Source: JALOAT01 sp041677345 (GTDB taxonomy: Bacteria > Pseudomonadota > Gammaproteobacteria > Thiohalomonadales > Thiohalomonadaceae). From it: DNA of 27,993 nucleotides. Positions 1 through 6,935 of the stretch are shown in pieces. Location of the stretch: NCBI GenBank assembly GCA_041677345.1, contig JBAYQE010000029.1, forward strand, positions 1 through 27,993, in the 5' to 3' direction. The translations under genes and the position numbers were made by a program. Each line of letters opens with the position of its first letter. Within the stretch, counting starts at the first letter, position 1. The notes under the pieces are model-generated. The model did no database searches and was not told the origin of the DNA. It was given only the letters and a program-made list of their open reading frames with translations.

Positions 1-122
1 ACAACGTGCAGATGACGGTGAGCCTGATCGCGCCCATCGCCATGGAAGAAGGCCTGCGTTTCGCCATCCGCGAAGGCGGTCGTACCGTCGGCGCCGGTGT
101 GGTGGCCAAGGTCATCGAGTAA
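1..122 (+). CDS. tuf: Elongation factor Tu, C-terminal fragment
   Basis: This is the last 39 codons of EF-Tu, the GTPase that brings aminoacyl-tRNA to the ribosomal A site. The gene is cut by the window edge; the frame begins at base 3 and ends with TAA at 120-122. The visible residues include the C-terminal beta-barrel (domain 3) signature GLRFAIREGGRTVGAGVV, which is almost invariant in bacterial EF-Tu. Its position directly before rpsJ is the usual joining of the str operon (rpsL-rpsG-fusA-tuf) to the S10 operon. The identity is secure; which of the possibly two tuf copies this is cannot be told here. Confidence 0.97.
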   Translation, partial: NVQMTVSLIAPIAMEEGLRFAIREGGRTVGAGVVAKVIE

Positions 123-130
123 CGCACGTC

Positions 131-159
131 TAGCCAGACGCGGGGGCGCAGTGTATACT
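131..159 (+). promoter_or_regulatory. Candidate rpsJ (S10 operon) promoter
   Basis: TATACT at 154-159 is a good -10 hexamer and is followed by the GC-rich run GCGCCCCC, as in stringently controlled promoters. The same TATACT plus GC discriminator occurs at the rplN promoter (5288-5293). The matching -35 region, around 131-136 (TAGCCA), is poor, so this is a candidate only. Confidence 0.3.
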
Positions 160-170
160 GCGCCCCCTTT
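142..170 (+). terminator. GC-rich hairpin after tuf (terminator or attenuator)
   Basis: An 11-bp perfect stem (GGGGGCGCAGT at 142-152 with ACTGCGCCCCC at 157-167) closes a GTAT loop and is followed by only three T before CGT. It looks like a weak intrinsic terminator or attenuator between tuf and rpsJ. The short T tract means that read-through into the S10 operon is likely. The loop side also contains the -10-like hexamer TATACT, listed separately. Confidence 0.55.
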
Positions 171-214
171 CGTATTCCGGCCTCAAGCTCTTTAGAAACG
201 GGTAGGTTCAGAAC

Positions 215-529
215 ATGGCGACCAGTCAACGTATTCGTATTCGCCTCAAGGCGTTCGATCACCGGCTCATCGACCAGTCCGCGCGCGAGATCGTCGAGAC
301 CGCCAAGCGCACTGGCGCCCAGGTGAAGGGGCCGATCCCGCTCCCGACCAAGCAGGAGCGCTTTACGGTGCTGGTTTCCCCGCATGCCGACAAGGATGCG
401 CGCGACCAGTATGAGCTGCGCACTCACAAGCGCCTCATGGACATCGTCGACCCCACGGACAAGACCGTGGATGCCCTCATGAAGCTGGATTTGGCAGCCG
501 GCGTCGACGTACAGATCAAACTGAGCTAA
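215..529 (+). CDS. rpsJ: 30S ribosomal protein S10
   Basis: S10 of the small subunit (also the antitermination factor NusE), 104 residues, the usual length. The N terminus (QRIRIRLKAFDHRLIDQSA), the block RTGAQVKGPIPLPT and the C-terminal end (LDLAAGVDVQIKLS) are the family's conserved segments. S10 folds onto the 30S head and, with NusB, binds boxA RNA during rRNA antitermination. It is the first gene of the S10 operon; the ATG at 215 lies some 14 nt after GGGTAGG. A 64-nt gap with two hairpins separates it from rplC. Nothing in the protein looks unusual. Confidence 0.98.
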   Translation: MATSQRIRIRLKAFDHRLIDQSAREIVETAKRTGAQVKGPIPLPTKQERFTVLVSPHADKDARDQYELRTHKRLMDIVDPTDKTVDALMKLDLAAGVDVQIKLS

Positions 530-530
530 T

Positions 531-576
531 GAGACTTCGGTCTCCCACAACAGCACCGGTCAATCGAAATCGGTGC
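531..576 (+). other. Two tandem hairpins between rpsJ and rplC
   Basis: GAGAC (531-535) pairs with GTCTC (540-544) across a TTCG tetraloop, a very stable RNA hairpin. GCACCG (553-558) pairs with CGGTGC (571-576) across a 12-nt loop. Neither is followed by a T run, so they are unlikely to be terminators. They may act in mRNA processing, stability or translational control of rplC; the function is inferred, not shown. Confidence 0.45.
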
Positions 577-593
577 GGTGAGAGGTTATAACA

Positions 594-1232
594 ATGGCAA
601 TCGGACTCATCGGTCGCAAACGCGGTATGACCCGCGTTTTCACTGAAGATGGCGTCTCCATTCCGGTGACCGTCATCGAGGTCGAACCTAACCGTGTCAC
701 CCAGGTCAAGAGCCTGGAAACCGACGGCTACCGGGCCGTCCAGGTCACGGTGGGTTCCCGTCGCACCACGCGCGTGAGCAAGGCCATGGCGGGTCATTTC
801 GCCAAGGCCGGGGTTGAAGCCGGACGCGCGGTATGCGAGTTCCGCCTCGGTGAGGGCGAGGGCGAAGACCTGGCCGCCGGCACCGAGATCAAGGTGGATA
901 TCTTCGAGGCAGGCCAGAAGGTCGACGTCTCCGGTACCACCATCGGCAAGGGTTTTCAGGGCCCCGTTAAACGCCATCATTTTTCCACCCAGGACGCGAC
1001 GCACGGTAACTCCGTGTCCCACCGTGCCCCGGGTTCCATCGGTCAGCGCCAGTCTCCCGGTCGCGTGTTCAAGGGCAAGCGTATGGCGGGCCATCTGGGC
1101 GCCGTCGCGCGCACGGTCCAGACGCTTGAGCTCGTGCGTGTCGATGCCGAGCGTAACCTGCTGCTGATTAAGGGCGCGGTTCCGGGCCCCAAGGGCGCCG
1201 ATGTGGTCGTGCGTCCTGCGATCAAGGCTTGA
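594..1232 (+). CDS. rplC: 50S ribosomal protein L3
   Basis: L3, 212 residues, one of the two proteins that start 50S assembly; its long loop reaches toward the peptidyl transferase centre. The N terminus (IGLIGRKRGMTRVFTEDG) and the block HGNSVSHRAPGSIGQRQSPG are diagnostic. The Gln of GSIGQ corresponds to the residue that PrmB methylates in E. coli. The ATG at 594 follows GAGAGG. The gene stops 11 nt before rplD, so the two are probably translated in series. Length and motifs match the family; no anomaly seen. Confidence 0.98.
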   Translation: MAIGLIGRKRGMTRVFTEDGVSIPVTVIEVEPNRVTQVKSLETDGYRAVQVTVGSRRTTRVSKAMAGHFAKAGVEAGRAVCEFRLGEGEGEDLAAGTEIKVDIFEAGQKVDVSGTTIGKGFQGPVKRHHFSTQDATHGNSVSHRAPGSIGQRQSPGRVFKGKRMAGHLGAVARTVQTLELVRVDAERNLLLIKGAVPGPKGADVVVRPAIKA

Positions 1233-1243
1233 GGAGCTGACCC

Positions 1244-1867
1244 ATGCAACTGAATCTGATCAATGCAAATGGCCAGGCCTCCGCAGGTACCGTGGAGGTC
1301 TCCGAAAACACCTTTGGCGCCCCCTTCAATGAGGCGCTGATCCATCAGGTCGTCACCGCTTACCTGGCGGGTGCGCGTCAAGGCACGCGTGCCCAGAAGA
1401 ACCGGGAAGCGGTGCGTGGCGGCGGTGCCAAGCCGTGGCGCCAGAAGGGCACCGGTCGTGCCCGCGCCGGCAGCATTCGCAGTCCCCTGTGGCGTGGCGG
1501 CGGCAAGATCCATCCCTCCATGCCCGAAGAAAACTTTACGCAGAAGGTCAACCGCAAGATGTATCGCGGCGCCCTGCGCTCCATTTTCGGTGAACTGGTC
1601 CGCCAGGAACGCCTGGTGGTCGTGGAGCAGTTTGCCGTGGATGCTCCCAAGACCAAGGGCCTGGTAGAGAAGCTCAAGGGCTTTGGCCTCGAAAATGTCC
1701 TGATCGTCTCCGATCAGGTGGATGACAATTTGTACCTCTCGGCCCGCAATCTCGCGAATGTCGAGGTGCTTGGCGCGCGTCAGCTCGACCCCGTGAGCCT
1801 GGTCCGGTTCGAGAAGGTGCTGATTACCGTGTCGGCGGTGAAGCAGGTAGAGGAGATGCTGGCATGA
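1244..1867 (+). CDS. rplD: 50S ribosomal protein L4
   Basis: L4, 207 residues, lines the peptide exit tunnel and in E. coli also represses the S10 operon at both transcription and translation. Diagnostic parts are GGGAKPWRQKGTGRARAGS, RSPLWRGGG and QKVNRKMYRGALRSI. The tunnel-loop segment after GGG (KIHPSMPEENFT) differs from the enteric version, as in many non-enteric proteobacteria. GAGGAG lies 7 nt before the ATG. The stop overlaps the rplW start (ATGA at 1864), a sign of translational coupling. No copy of the E. coli S10 leader is evident upstream of rpsJ, so L4 autoregulation is uncertain here. Confidence 0.98.
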   Translation: MQLNLINANGQASAGTVEVSENTFGAPFNEALIHQVVTAYLAGARQGTRAQKNREAVRGGGAKPWRQKGTGRARAGSIRSPLWRGGGKIHPSMPEENFTQKVNRKMYRGALRSIFGELVRQERLVVVEQFAVDAPKTKGLVEKLKGFGLENVLIVSDQVDDNLYLSARNLANVEVLGARQLDPVSLVRFEKVLITVSAVKQVEEMLA

Positions 1868-2160
1868 ATCAGGAACGCTTGATGCAAGTGCTGCTGGCAC
1901 CTCAGGTGTCCGAGAAGAGCACCATCGTGGGCGAGAAGCACAACCAGTATGTATTCCGTGTCGTCGCGGATGCCACCAAGCCGGAGATCAAGGCGGCAGT
2001 TGAGCAGCTGTTCAGCGTCTCCGTCGCTGCGGTTCGCGTGGCGAACGTGAAGGGCAAGAACAAGCGCTTCGGCCAGAGGTTTGGTACCCGCAGCGACTGG
2101 AAGAAGGCCTACGTCACGGTTGCGTCCGGCCAGGAAATCAATCTCGCCGGCGGCGAGTAA
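1864..2160 (+). CDS. rplW: 50S ribosomal protein L23
   Basis: L23, 98 residues, sits at the tunnel exit and docks trigger factor and SRP. Diagnostic features are the N-terminal LLAPQVSEKSTIV, VVADATKPEIKAAVEQLF and the basic loop KGKNKRFGQRFG, followed by RSDWKKAYVTV. The surface Glu in SEKS corresponds to the trigger-factor contact region of E. coli L23. The start ATG overlaps the rplD stop. The stop lies 17 nt before rplB, and AGGAACGG between them is a usable ribosome-binding site. Confidence 0.97.
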   Translation: MNQERLMQVLLAPQVSEKSTIVGEKHNQYVFRVVADATKPEIKAAVEQLFSVSVAAVRVANVKGKNKRFGQRFGTRSDWKKAYVTVASGQEINLAGGE

Positions 2161-2177
2161 GGTCGAGGAACGGAAAA

Positions 2178-3005
2178 ATGGCACTCGTAAAGACTAAACC
2201 GACTTCGGCTGGTCGTCGTTTCGTGGTCAAGGTCGTCAGCGCTGACCTGCACAAGGGCGCCCCTTACGCCCCGCTGCTGGAAAAGCAGACGCGCAACGGC
2301 GGTCGTAACAACCAGGGCCGCATCACCATCCGTCACCAGGGTGGTGGCCAGAAGCAGCATTACCGCTTGATTGATTTCAAACGCAACAAGGACGGCGTCG
2401 TCGGTCGTGTGGAACGGCTGGAGTACGACCCGAACCGCACCGCCAACATCGCCCTCGTGCTGTACGCCGATGGCGAGCGCCGCTACATCATTGCCCCTGC
2501 GGGCGTGAAGGCCGGTGACGAGATCATGTCGGGCTCCGGGGCGGCAATCAGGCCGGGTAACGCCATGGCGCTGCGCAACATCCCCGTCGGTACCAACGTG
2601 CATTGCATCGAATTAAAGCCTGGAAAGGGCGCACAACTGGCCCGCAGCGCGGGCAGCTCCGTGCAGCTCGTGGCCCGTGAAGGTGCCTACGCTACCTTGC
2701 GCCTGCGTTCCGGCGAGATGCGTAAGGTGCATGTGGACTGCAAGGCCACCATCGGCGAGGTTGGCAATTCCGAGCACAGCTTGCACAAGTTCGGCACGGC
2801 AGGCGCCAAGCGCCGGGTCGGCATTCGCCCGACCGTGCGGGGTATCGCCATGAACCCGGTTGACCACCCGCACGGTGGTGGTGAAGGCCGCACCAAGGGT
2901 GGCCGTCATCCGGTGAGCCCCTGGGGCACGCCGACCAAGGGTTTCAAGACCCGCAAGAACAAGCGCACGCAGAGCATGATCGTGCGTCGTCGCAACAGCA
3001 AGTAA
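2178..3005 (+). CDS. rplB: 50S ribosomal protein L2
   Basis: L2, 275 residues, a primary 23S rRNA-binding protein needed for subunit joining and peptidyl transferase assembly. The near-invariant C-terminal stretch GIAMNPVDHPHGGGEG contains the histidine (E. coli His229) implicated in activity. NNQGRITIRHQGGG and YDPNRTANIALVLYADG mark the N-terminal OB domain; the C terminus ends in a basic tail (TRKNKRTQSMIVRRR). The gene is preceded by GAGGAA and lies 16 nt before rpsS. It has the standard length and no odd features. Confidence 0.98.
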   Translation: MALVKTKPTSAGRRFVVKVVSADLHKGAPYAPLLEKQTRNGGRNNQGRITIRHQGGGQKQHYRLIDFKRNKDGVVGRVERLEYDPNRTANIALVLYADGERRYIIAPAGVKAGDEIMSGSGAAIRPGNAMALRNIPVGTNVHCIELKPGKGAQLARSAGSSVQLVAREGAYATLRLRSGEMRKVHVDCKATIGEVGNSEHSLHKFGTAGAKRRVGIRPTVRGIAMNPVDHPHGGGEGRTKGGRHPVSPWGTPTKGFKTRKNKRTQSMIVRRRNSK

Positions 3006-3021
3006 TTAGAGGGCTATTACG

Positions 3022-3306
3022 ATGCCGCGCTCTATCAAGAAAGGCCCGTTCGTCGACCATCACCTGGCCGCGAAAGTCGCTGAAGCTGCCGCGACGAACA
3101 ACCGCCGTCCCATCAAGACCTGGTCACGCCGCTCCATGGTGCTTCCCGACATGATCGGCCTGACCATCGCCGTCCATAACGGCAAGCAGCATGTGCCCAT
3201 TCTGGTTACCGAGAACATGGTGGGCCACAAGCTGGGTGAGTTTGCGCCCACGCGCACCTATCGCGGACATGCGGCCGACAAGAAAGCCGCTCAGGGCAAG
3301 AGGTAA
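3022..3306 (+). CDS. rpsS: 30S ribosomal protein S19
   Basis: S19, 94 residues, a head protein of the 30S subunit that forms a complex with S13 and contacts A-site tRNA and the 50S bridge. Recognisable blocks are PRSIKKGPFVDHHL, KTWSRRSMVLPDMIGLTIAV and GHKLGEFAPTRTYRGHAADKK. It is about two residues longer than the enteric form at the C terminus. The ATG follows AGAGGG. rplV begins a few bases downstream, consistent with a single polycistronic message. Confidence 0.98.
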   Translation: MPRSIKKGPFVDHHLAAKVAEAAATNNRRPIKTWSRRSMVLPDMIGLTIAVHNGKQHVPILVTENMVGHKLGEFAPTRTYRGHAADKKAAQGKR

Positions 3307-3312
3307 CTAGTG

Positions 3313-3645
3313 ATGGCAACTGCCGCTGTTTTGAAATACGCGAAGGTTTCGCCGCAGAAGTGCCGTCTGGTCGCCGACCAGGTGCGGGGATTGGCCGCTG
3401 AGAAGGCTCTGCAGGTCCTTACTTTCAGCCCCAAGAAGGGTTCCGACCTGGTGAAAAAGGTGCTGGAGTCCGCGATCGCCAACGCCGAGCACAATGACGG
3501 TGCCGACATCGACGAACTCAAGGTCAAGAGCATCATGGTGGACGAGGGCCCGGTGATGAAGCGTGTTCACGCACGTGCAAAGGGTCGCGCCAATCGCATT
3601 ACGAAGCGGACGAGCCACATTACCGTGGTCGTCGCGGAAAAGTGA
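3313..3645 (+). CDS. rplV: 50S ribosomal protein L22
   Basis: L22, 110 residues, whose extended hairpin lines the exit tunnel together with L4; hairpin changes in other bacteria give macrolide resistance. The sequence shows LKYAKVSPQKCRLVADQVRGL at the N terminus and the hairpin HARAKGRANRITKRTSHITVVV. The frame could start at GTG 3310, but the adjacent ATG at 3313 gives the expected length and lies 9 nt after AAGAGG, so it is preferred. The stop is 13 nt before rpsC. Confidence 0.97.
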   Translation: MATAAVLKYAKVSPQKCRLVADQVRGLAAEKALQVLTFSPKKGSDLVKKVLESAIANAEHNDGADIDELKVKSIMVDEGPVMKRVHARAKGRANRITKRTSHITVVVAEK

Positions 3646-3658
3646 TGGAGAAGCTGTA

Positions 3659-4336
3659 ATGGGTCATAAAGTCAATCCGACCGGTATTCGCCTGGGCATC
3701 ACCAAGGACTGGACGTCCAAGTGGTTCGCCAACAGCAAGAACTATCCGGAGTTTCTCCACACCGATCTTCAGGTGCGCCATTTTCTGCAGACGAAGCTGG
3801 CACAGGCTTCCGTCAGCCGCATCCAGATCGAACGTCCCGCGCGCAATGCCCGCATCACCATCCACACCGCCCGTCCCGGGCTGGTGATCGGCAAGAAGGG
3901 TGAGGATATCGAGAAGCTGCGCCGGGAAATCTCTCAGATGATGAGCGTGCCCGTGCACATCAATATCGAAGAGGTGCGCAAGCCGGAGCTGGACGCCACG
4001 CTGGTGGCTCAGAGCATCGCCCAGCAGCTCGAGAAGCGCATCATGTTCCGTCGCGCCATGAAGCGTGCGGTGGGCAATGCCATGCGCCTGGGCGCACAGG
4101 GCATCAAGATCAACGTTGCAGGCCGTCTCAACGGCGCCGAAATCGCCCGTAGCGAGTGGTACCGCGAAGGCCGTGTGCCCCTGCACACCCTGCGCGCCGA
4201 TATCGACTACGGCTTTGCCGAAGCTGTGACCACCTACGGTGTGATCGGCATCAAGGTGTGGATCTTCAAGGGTGAAGTGTTCGGTTTCGGCGAACAGCCG
4301 GCCGAGGCAGAGCCCAAGAAGGCCGCCGCCAAGTAG
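3659..4336 (+). CDS. rpsC: 30S ribosomal protein S3
   Basis: S3, 225 residues, forms the mRNA entry channel with S4 and S5 and takes part in helicase activity. The start MGHKVNPTGIRLGI is the universal N terminus, so the ATG at 3659 is chosen although the frame is open from 3563 within rplV. A KH domain is visible, with GKKG at residues 78-81. The C-terminal domain carries RSEWYREGRVPLHTLRADIDY. The C terminus ends in a short Ala/Lys/Glu-rich tail. GGAG precedes the start by 10 nt. Confidence 0.98.
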   Translation: MGHKVNPTGIRLGITKDWTSKWFANSKNYPEFLHTDLQVRHFLQTKLAQASVSRIQIERPARNARITIHTARPGLVIGKKGEDIEKLRREISQMMSVPVHINIEEVRKPELDATLVAQSIAQQLEKRIMFRRAMKRAVGNAMRLGAQGIKINVAGRLNGAEIARSEWYREGRVPLHTLRADIDYGFAEAVTTYGVIGIKVWIFKGEVFGFGEQPAEAEPKKAAAK

Positions 4337-4348
4337 GAGTAGGACACC

Positions 4349-4762
4349 ATGTTGCAGCCTAAGCGTACGAAATTCCGCAAGCAGCACAAGGGCCGTAACC
4401 GTGGCCTGGCCCAGCGTGGCAACGAGGTCAGTTTCGGTGAGTTCGGCTTGAAGTCGGTCGAGCGCGGCCAAATCACCGCGCGTCAGATCGAGGCCGCCCG
4501 CCGCGCCATGACCCGTCACGTCAAGCGCGGTGGCAAGATCTGGATTCGCATCTTCCCGGATAAGCCCATCACCCAGAAGCCTCTGGAAGTGCGTATGGGT
4601 AACGGCAAGGGTAACGTGGAGTTCTGGGTCGCCCAGATCCAGCCCGGCCGTATGCTCTACGAGATGGAAGGCGTCTCGGAAGACATTGCCCGTGAGGCGT
4701 TCCGTCTGGCGGCGGCCAAGCTGCCGGTCAAGACCACTTTCGTAACCCGGACGGTTCTGTGA
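4349..4762 (+). CDS. rplP: 50S ribosomal protein L16
   Basis: L16, 137 residues, lies near the A site and the L7/L12 stalk base and is needed for 50S activity. Diagnostic segments are LQPKRTKFRKQHKGRN, GGKIWIRIFPDKPIT and the block KGNVEFWVAQIQPGRMLYEM. The Arg in GRNRG-type context corresponds to the region hydroxylated by YcfD in some Gammaproteobacteria; whether that occurs here cannot be told. The stop TGA (4760-4762) shares a base with the rpmC ATG, so the two are probably translationally coupled. Confidence 0.98.
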   Translation: MLQPKRTKFRKQHKGRNRGLAQRGNEVSFGEFGLKSVERGQITARQIEAARRAMTRHVKRGGKIWIRIFPDKPITQKPLEVRMGNGKGNVEFWVAQIQPGRMLYEMEGVSEDIAREAFRLAAAKLPVKTTFVTRTVL

Positions 4763-4953
4763 TGAAAGCTAAAGACATCCGACAGAAGAGCGTTCAGGAG
4801 CTCGAGCAGGAGCTCATCGGTCTGCGCCGTGAGCAGTTCAACCTGCGCATGCAAAAGGGCACGGGGCAGTTGTCGCAGTCCCATCGCGTCCAGGCGGTGC
4901 GCAAGGACATTGCTCGCATCAAGACGATTCTGAACGAGAAGGCAGGTAGCTGA
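4762..4953 (+). CDS. rpmC: 50S ribosomal protein L29
   Basis: L29, 63 residues, a two-helix hairpin protein near the tunnel exit beside L23. MKAKDIRQKSVQELEQELI and RREQFNLRMQKGTGQLSQ are the family pattern. The frame could begin at GTG 4759, but ATG 4762 overlaps the rplP stop (TGATG) and gives the standard length, so it is preferred. The stop is 2 nt before rpsQ. Confidence 0.97.
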   Translation: MKAKDIRQKSVQELEQELIGLRREQFNLRMQKGTGQLSQSHRVQAVRKDIARIKTILNEKAGS

Positions 4954-4955
4954 GC

Positions 4956-5216
4956 ATGAGCGAACAAGCCAAACAAGCGCGCACCGTGATCGGCCGCGTC
5001 ATCAGCGACAAGATGGACAAGACCGTCACCGTACTGGTGGAGCGTCGGGTAAAGCATCCCATCTACGGCAAGATCGTGCGTCGCTCGACCAAGCTCCACG
5101 CTCACGACGAGGCCAATGAATGCCGTGAGGGCGACCTGGTGGCCATCGCTGAAGGCCGCCCGATTTCCAAGAACAAGGCTTGGCGCCTCGTGGAAATTGT
5201 CGAGCGCGCCAAGTAA
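4956..5216 (+). CDS. rpsQ: 30S ribosomal protein S17
   Basis: S17, 86 residues, an OB-fold protein binding 16S rRNA helices 7 and 11 early in 30S assembly. The recognisable blocks are RTVIGRVISDKMDKTVTVLV, RRVKHPIYGKIV and the rigid loop HAHDEANECREGDLV. It is the last gene of the S10 operon; a 136-nt gap with a hairpin and a strong promoter follows. The ATG is preceded by AGGTAG. Confidence 0.98.
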   Translation: MSEQAKQARTVIGRVISDKMDKTVTVLVERRVKHPIYGKIVRRSTKLHAHDEANECREGDLVAIAEGRPISKNKAWRLVEIVERAK

Positions 5217-5250
5217 CATCCGGCGCGTCGACAACAACAGTTAGGAGGCC

Positions 5251-5272
5251 GGCCCAAAAAATGGTTTGGGCC
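5251..5272 (+). other. Hairpin at the S10/spc operon junction
   Basis: GGCCCAAA (5251-5258) pairs perfectly with TTTGGGCC (5265-5272) over the loop AAATGG. Flanking GAGGC and GCCTC can extend the stem after a small internal loop. There is no T run downstream, so it is not a classical terminator. The 3' arm overlaps the -35 element of the rplN promoter, which ties the fold of the incoming transcript to the promoter region. Confidence 0.5.
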
Positions 5273-5293
5273 GCGCCTCGTTGGTGCTATACT
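5266..5293 (+). promoter_or_regulatory. spc operon promoter upstream of rplN
   Basis: TTGGGC (5266-5271), a 16-nt spacer and TATACT (5288-5293) with an extended -10 TG at 5285-5286 form a strong sigma-70 promoter. The following CGCGCGC is a GC-rich discriminator, typical of promoters repressed by ppGpp/DksA. E. coli has its spc promoter at this same place, between rpsQ and rplN. The leader would be about 50 nt. Confidence 0.75.
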
Positions 5294-5352
5294 CGCGCGC
5301 CTTTGCCGGGGTAAGCACCACCGGTATAGAAAAAGAGTGTGCGGAGACAGCC

Positions 5353-5721
5353 ATGATTCAGATGGAAACCAAACTGGACGTCGCCGATAACAGCGGCGCC
5401 CGTGTCGTCCAGTGCATTAAGGTATTGGGCGGTTCCCATCGCCGTTACGCCAACGTGGGCGACGTCATCAAGGTGAGCGTCAAAGAGGCGATCCCGCGCG
5501 GCAAGGTCAAGAAGGGCGAGGTTTACAACGCTGTTGTGGTGCGTACGGCCAAGGGCGTGCGCCGCGCGGATGGCTCCATCATTCGCTTCGACGGCAATGC
5601 GGCCGTGCTGCTGAACAATCAGCTGCAGCCGATCGGAACCCGTATTTTCGGACCCGTGACCCGCGAACTGCGCACCGAGCAGTTCATGAAGATCATCTCC
5701 CTGGCGCCGGAAGTGCTCTAA
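5353..5721 (+). CDS. rplN: 50S ribosomal protein L14
   Basis: L14, 122 residues, forms an intersubunit bridge with 16S rRNA and binds the silencing factor RsfS. The sequence IQMETKLDVADNSGARVVQC at the N terminus and GNAAVLLNNQLQPIGTRIFGPV near the middle identify it. The open frame extends upstream to 5266, through the promoter, but the conserved N terminus fixes the start at ATG 5353, preceded by GGAGA. It is the first gene of the spc operon. Confidence 0.98.
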   Translation: MIQMETKLDVADNSGARVVQCIKVLGGSHRRYANVGDVIKVSVKEAIPRGKVKKGEVYNAVVVRTAKGVRRADGSIIRFDGNAAVLLNNQLQPIGTRIFGPVTRELRTEQFMKIISLAPEVL

Positions 5722-5742
5722 GACAGGGGCGAGGGTAAGCAG

Positions 5743-6060
5743 ATGAACAAGATTCGTAAGGGCGACGAGGTTATCGTCATCGCCGGCAAGGACAAGGGCA
5801 AGCGCGGCACCGTGATGCGCGTGATGGAAGGCGATCGTTTGATCGTCGAGAGCATCAATCTGGTGAAAAAGCACCAGAAGCCCAATCCGGTGCTTGGTGT
5901 GGCCGGTGGCATTGTCGAGAAAGAGGCGTCCCTGCACGTGTCCAACGTGGCGATTTTCAATCGCGCCACGGGCAAGGGCGACCGCGTGGGTTTCAAGGTT
6001 CTCGAGGACGGCCGCAAGGTTCGTTTCTTCAAGTCGAACCAAGAAGTGATTGACGCATAA
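5743..6060 (+). CDS. rplX: 50S ribosomal protein L24
   Basis: L24, 105 residues, one of the two assembly-initiator proteins of the 50S subunit and part of the tunnel exit. A KOW motif is clear near the N terminus (KGDEVIVIAGKDKGKRGTV), followed by the family block LVKKHQKPNP. The ATG lies in a gap of 21 nt after rplN and is preceded by AGGGGCGAGGG. The stop is 15 nt before rplE. Confidence 0.98.
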   Translation: MNKIRKGDEVIVIAGKDKGKRGTVMRVMEGDRLIVESINLVKKHQKPNPVLGVAGGIVEKEASLHVSNVAIFNRATGKGDRVGFKVLEDGRKVRFFKSNQEVIDA

Positions 6061-6075
6061 GGCGGCGAGTTGAAC

Positions 6076-6615
6076 ATGGCCAGAATGCAAGATTTTTACC
6101 GTGATGTGGTGGTACCGAAGCTCCTCAAGGAATTCGAGTTCGCCAATGTCATGGAGGTGCCGCGCATCACGAAGATCACGCTGAACATGGGCGTGGGCGA
6201 AGCTGTTGCGGATAAGAAGGTTCTCGATCATGCGACCGCCGACATGGCCGCCATCGCCGGTCAGAAGCCGGTGGTGACCCACGCTCGCAAGTCGATTGCC
6301 GGGTTCAAGATCCGCGAAGAATGGCCGATCGGTTGCAAGGTCACCCTGCGCCGCGAGCGCATGTACGAATTTCTCGACCGCCTGATCACGATCGCCATTC
6401 CGCGCATTCGCGACTTCCGTGGCCTGAACCCGCGTTCGTTCGACGGTCGCGGCAACTACAGCATGGGCGTGCGTGAGCAGATCATTTTCCCCGAGATCAA
6501 CTACGACAAGGTTGATCAGCTCCGGGGTATGGACATTACCATCAGCACGACGGCGCGCACCGACGAAGAAGGTCGCGCACTCCTTCGCGCATTCAACTTC
6601 CCGCTGCGCGGGTGA
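6076..6615 (+). CDS. rplE: 50S ribosomal protein L5
   Basis: L5, 179 residues, binds 5S rRNA and contacts P-site tRNA and S13. Recognisable segments are PRITKITLNMGVGEAVADKK, RERMYEFLDRL and the block RDFRGLNPRSFDGRGNYSMG. A TTG at 6070 is also in frame, but ATG 6076 gives the exact standard length and good spacing from GGCGGCGAG. In E. coli, S8 represses the spc operon at the rplE start; no equivalent fold was recognised by eye here. Confidence 0.98.
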   Translation: MARMQDFYRDVVVPKLLKEFEFANVMEVPRITKITLNMGVGEAVADKKVLDHATADMAAIAGQKPVVTHARKSIAGFKIREEWPIGCKVTLRRERMYEFLDRLITIAIPRIRDFRGLNPRSFDGRGNYSMGVREQIIFPEINYDKVDQLRGMDITISTTARTDEEGRALLRAFNFPLRG

Positions 6616-6623
6616 GGTGAGAC

Positions 6624-6929
6624 ATGGCCAAGACGTCGATGATTAACCGCGAGATCAAGCGCAAGAAGCTGGCTGACAAGCACGCTGCCAAGCGCCAGGA
6701 ACTCAAGGCGAAGATCAGCAATCCCGATATCGACATGGAAGAGAAGGATGCGGCCGTCGTGGCGCTGCAGAAACTTCCGCGTGATTCGAGCAAGACGCGT
6801 CAGCGCAACCGTTGCAACCTGACCGGTCGCCCACACGGCGTTTACCGTAAGTTCGGCCTCGGTCGCAATAAGCTCCGCGAAGCAACCATGCGGGGTGAAG
6901 TTCCTGGTCTGCGCAAGGCCAGTTGGTAA
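6624..6929 (+). CDS. rpsN: 30S ribosomal protein S14 (zinc-free type)
   Basis: S14, 101 residues, is the long, zinc-independent (C-minus) form usual in Gammaproteobacteria. It lacks the CxxC...CxxC knuckle of the short form and holds only one cysteine, in CNLTGRPHGVYRKFGLGRN. It sits in the 30S head next to S3 and S10. The N-terminal KTSMINREIKRKKLADKHA is typical. The ATG follows GAGGTGAG. A 45-nt gap with a hairpin separates it from rpsH. Confidence 0.98.
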   Translation: MAKTSMINREIKRKKLADKHAAKRQELKAKISNPDIDMEEKDAAVVALQKLPRDSSKTRQRNRCNLTGRPHGVYRKFGLGRNKLREATMRGEVPGLRKASW

Positions 6930-6935
6930 GTAGAC

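Noticed and set aside
3563..3658. A 32-residue N-terminal extension of S3
   Set aside because: The extra codons overlap rplV and are unlike any S3; the conserved MGHKVNP start at 3659 is clear.
5266..5352. A 29-residue N-terminal extension of L14
   Set aside because: It translates the promoter and leader; the conserved N terminus begins at 5353.
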